Source: CAWBRT01 sp963832365
Lineage (GTDB): Bacteria; Acidobacteriota; Terriglobia; Terriglobales; Acidobacteriaceae
Reading direction: 5' to 3'
DNA: 64,000 nt
Assembly (NCBI GenBank): GCA_963832365.1
Contig: CAWHUL010000006.1
Span: forward strand, 122,291 to 186,290
A program made the position numbers and the translations under genes. The notes below the pieces were generated by a model, which had not been told where the DNA came from, did no database searches, and saw nothing but the letters and a program-made list of their open reading frames with translations. Shown here piece by piece: positions 61,437-64,000 of the stretch (positions are counted from its first letter, which is position 1; each line of letters begins with the position of its first letter).

Positions 61437-64000
61437 CGGAAAGGTCGTTCGGGAGCCCGCCGACGCCGCGGTGCGCAAAGCTGTTATCGATTACCGTCGG
61501 TCATTTATCGTCCAGGCCCCTGCCGGCTCCGGAAAAACCGAGCTGCTCATCCAGCGCTTCCTCAATTTGCTGGCCAACGCGGAAGTGGCAGAACCCGAAG
61601 CGATCCTTGCCATCACCTTTACGCGCAAGGCGGCCAATGAGATGCGTAACCGCATCCTGAGCGCGCTCGATCAGGCGGCCACATCGGGCAGCAGCGATGG
61701 AGATGGCAACTCGAAGCTGACACAACGATTGGCTTGCGCCGCGGTTCAGCGCGACCGTCAGCGCCGGTGGGCTATTCTGGAAAACCCGGGACGACTGCAG
61801 GTGCGCACAGTCGATTCCTTCTGCGATTCGATAACTCGGCAAATGCCGATTCTGGCGCAATTTTCAGTTGGCGCGAAAGTCAGCGAAGATTGCGATGCGT
61901 TCTACCGGCAGGCTGCCCAACGGACGCTGCGACTGCTGGCGCATCCCACCGCCTCCATTGCATCGTCGGTGGAAACCTTGCTGCGCCATCTCGACAATAA
62001 TCTTCAGCGCGCGGAATTGCTGCTGATCGAAATGCTGAAGAGGCGCGACCAGTGGCTTCCCTTGCTGGGCCGTTGCGATCAATACGACGCTGCCGAACTG
62101 ACTCGATTCCGCGAGGAACTGGAAGCCTCTCTCCGCCATGCTGTTTGCACGGAGTTGGCGGGGATTCGCAACAGTGTTCAGGCCGCGCTCGGCGGAGCTC
62201 GCAAGGAGTTCATAGGCATGGCTCGCTACGCCGCGCGGAACCTGCAAACTTCTCCGCAGAACCGGGTTGCGCTGCTGTGCTCCATCGAGGACTTGCCCGG
62301 AGAAGACGCCGAGGAGGTAAGACTCTGGCTCGGGCTTCGCGATTTTTTCCTGAACAAAGGCGGAAAGCTCTGGAGCCGGCTGACGGTGAAGAATGGATTT
62401 CCGGCGACTCCGGAGTGCAGGCCGCACAAGGAGCGTTGCGAGGAATTGTTCTCTTCGCTCAGGGCCAGCGACGAAGCGGAAGCACTGGCAGCGCCACTTA
62501 AACGGCTGGAGTTTTTGCCGCCGGTTACTTACACCGGCGAACAGTGGGAGTGCGTACACGCTCTGCTGGTTCTCTTGCCGCGGGCAGCCGCCGAGTTAAA
62601 GGTTATTTTCGCCGAGCAACGGTCTTGCGATTTCATTGAAGTTTCTCAGGGCGCTCTTGCCGCGCTGAACCCGGTCGAGCCCTCGCAATTTGCACTTTCT
62701 CTGGGCTGCCGGATACAGCACATTCTGGTCGATGAATTCCAGGACACGTCGGTGGCACAGGTCGAGCTGTTAAAGCGGCTCACGGCGGAGTGGGCACTCG
62801 GCGACGGCAACACACTGTTCCTCGTGGGCGATCCCATGCAGTCGATTTACGGCTTCCGCAAAGCCGAGGTCAGTCTTTTCGAGGATGCGCGCCGCGGCCA
62901 CGCCGATTTGCCATCGCTTGAGCCGCGAGAACTGTTCGTGAACTTCCGCTCCACGGCACCCCTGGTTGACTGGTACAACCGGGTATTCGGAGAGGTGCTG
63001 CGTGAACCAAACCGTGCGACCGGGGCGGTTAAGTACGAACCTGCCGAGCCCGCGCAATCCGACCGTGAGCCCGCGTCCGAGTTGGACGGGGTGCACCTGC
63101 ACCGGGTCGAAGGTCGTGAAGCCGAAGCGGCGTGTGTCGCCGATATCGCCGGACGCGTGCGTCAACAGCGTCCCGGAGGCAGCATCGCAATCCTGGTTCG
63201 CGCCAGGACCCACCTTCCGGAAATCGTTCGTGCCTTGCAGGCTGCGGAGATTCGCTTTCGCGCCGTCGACATTGAACCGCTCGGCCAAAGCCAAGCCGTT
63301 CGTGACCTGCATGCCTTGACGCTTGCGATTGCGCAGCCCGCCGATCGCGTCGCGTGGCTTGCGTTGTTGCGCTCGCCCGTATGCGGACTTGCCTTGCCCG
63401 ACCTTCTCGAACTCTGCCGCGGTGATGACCGCTCCACCATTCCGCAGTTACTCCGATTGCGGTCCTCACGCCTATCGGAAAATGCACGCCAGCGTTGTGG
63501 ACGCGTGTTCGCCGTGCTTGCCGACGCAATCGAGCTGCGCGGACGGACAGGTTTGCGCGAGATTATCGAACGCACGTGGATCGCTCTCGGCGGACCTTCC
63601 AGCTCCGTAAAGATCGATCAGGACCTTCGTGACGCCGCGGCTTACCTCGGTCTGTTGCAACAATCGGAATCCGGCGGCGAGCTCGCGGATGCGGACGCTT
63701 TTCAGAAGAACCTGCAACGGCTCTTTGCCCCGACGGAAACCGACATTCCCGGAACTGTCGAAATCCTGACCATCCACGGCGCAAAAGGCTTGCAGTGGGA
63801 CACCGTTATCCTTCCGGCTCTGGGACGCTCCATCCAACACGAAGACGATCAACTGCTCTCCTGGCGCGAGTTCGTGAGCGAAGGGCAGGCTCATCTGCTG
63901 CTTGCTCCAATTGACTCGGCAGCCAATGCCGGCTCGGACGCCGGCGTGGAAACATATCTTATGCAAGTTTCAGCTGACCGCGAAAGGGAGGAACGGAAAC
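61423..64000 (+). CDS. UvrD/RecB-like (AddA-type) helicase, truncated by the window end
   Basis: ATG 61423 opens a frame that continues to the last base (859 residues so far, no stop). Walker A is QAPAGSGKTELL (residues 31-42), followed by motif Ia-like AITFTRKAANEMRNRI. Walker B is HILVDEFQDTS near residue 437. VGDPMQSIYGFRKAE and NFRST (motifs III and IV) and the late TIHGAKGLQWDTVILPAL (motif V) are all present. The C-terminal nuclease domain, if any, lies outside the window. It is translationally coupled to the AddB-like partner. Confidence 0.93.
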   Translation, partial: MNSTSGKVVREPADAAVRKAVIDYRRSFIVQAPAGSGKTELLIQRFLNLLANAEVAEPEAILAITFTRKAANEMRNRILSALDQAATSGSSDGDGNSKLTQRLACAAVQRDRQRRWAILENPGRLQVRTVDSFCDSITRQMPILAQFSVGAKVSEDCDAFYRQAAQRTLRLLAHPTASIASSVETLLRHLDNNLQRAELLLIEMLKRRDQWLPLLGRCDQYDAAELTRFREELEASLRHAVCTELAGIRNSVQAALGGARKEFIGMARYAARNLQTSPQNRVALLCSIEDLPGEDAEEVRLWLGLRDFFLNKGGKLWSRLTVKNGFPATPECRPHKERCEELFSSLRASDEAEALAAPLKRLEFLPPVTYTGEQWECVHALLVLLPRAAAELKVIFAEQRSCDFIEVSQGALAALNPVEPSQFALSLGCRIQHILVDEFQDTSVAQVELLKRLTAEWALGDGNTLFLVGDPMQSIYGFRKAEVSLFEDARRGHADLPSLEPRELFVNFRSTAPLVDWYNRVFGEVLREPNRATGAVKYEPAEPAQSDREPASELDGVHLHRVEGREAEAACVADIAGRVRQQRPGGSIAILVRARTHLPEIVRALQAAEIRFRAVDIEPLGQSQAVRDLHALTLAIAQPADRVAWLALLRSPVCGLALPDLLELCRGDDRSTIPQLLRLRSSRLSENARQRCGRVFAVLADAIELRGRTGLREIIERTWIALGGPSSSVKIDQDLRDAAAYLGLLQQSESGGELADADAFQKNLQRLFAPTETDIPGTVEILTIHGAKGLQWDTVILPALGRSIQHEDDQLLSWREFVSEGQAHLLLAPIDSAANAGSDAGVETYLMQVSADREREERK

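Noticed and set aside
1..64000. Search for tRNA, rRNA and CRISPR arrays
   Set aside because: No cloverleaf-like or rRNA-like sequences and no regularly spaced repeats were recognised by eye; this is not a computed result.

Overview
The window is a GC-rich stretch of about 60% GC from a Gram-negative, flagellated bacterium. It has a TolC-type outer membrane channel and the FlgH and FlgI outer rings. Overall protein character and gene content suggest Acidobacteriota (Koribacter-like soil or peat lineages). That assignment is an impression from the sequence, not a computed result.

Layout. (1) 259-4575: an EmrAB-TolC type drug efflux operon (outer membrane factor, HlyD-family adaptor, 14-TM MFS pump). 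(2) 4657-7005: a large arylsulfatase on the opposite strand. (3) 7209-15184: an accessory region. It starts with an NtrB/NtrC-like two-component pair, followed by a 290-bp control region with two 20-bp-phased repeats and a weak sigma-54-like site. Then comes an operon of an H-protein-like protein without its lipoyl lysine, a four-cluster ferredoxin, an NrfD-type membrane quinone protein, a glutamate-dehydrogenase-fold protein without its lysines, and a receiver protein with a decayed kinase remnant. I regard this as the most likely undescribed system here. (4) 15224-54991: a nearly complete flagellar regulon in several operons. Going left to right these are an HDOD gene, motBA-flbD, fliC, a small ORF, fliD-fliS-fliT, flgFGAHIJ-flgMN-flgKL, HDOD2-cheY-cheX, then the long leftward fliN-fliOPQR-flhBA-fliA-fliM-fliY-MshEN operon and the leftward flgBC-fliEFGHIJK-flgDE operon. 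The last is headed by two sigma-54 activators and an OmpR-type pair. (5) 55236-56522: an IS5-like insertion sequence. (6) 56646-64000: an ABC exporter and an AddAB/RecB-like nuclease plus helicase pair, the helicase running off the window.

Regulation visible in the sequence follows a classical hierarchy. Sigma-54 activators and sigma-54-type promoters lie before the fliN and flgF operons. FliA (sigma-28) promoters of the form TAAA-N15/16-GCCGAT lie before fliC, flgM-flgN-flgK-flgL and two HDOD genes, one of which leads cheY-cheX. FlgM is the expected anti-sigma factor.

motA, fliD and fliK (twice) are each broken by a +1 frameshift in G/C-rich sequence, two of them at a clear CCC run. A fifth may affect the H-protein-like gene. 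The common direction suggests assembly or sequencing insertions, but if real they would abolish motility. flhF, flhG, fliL and the central chemotaxis genes cheA/cheW are not in this window.
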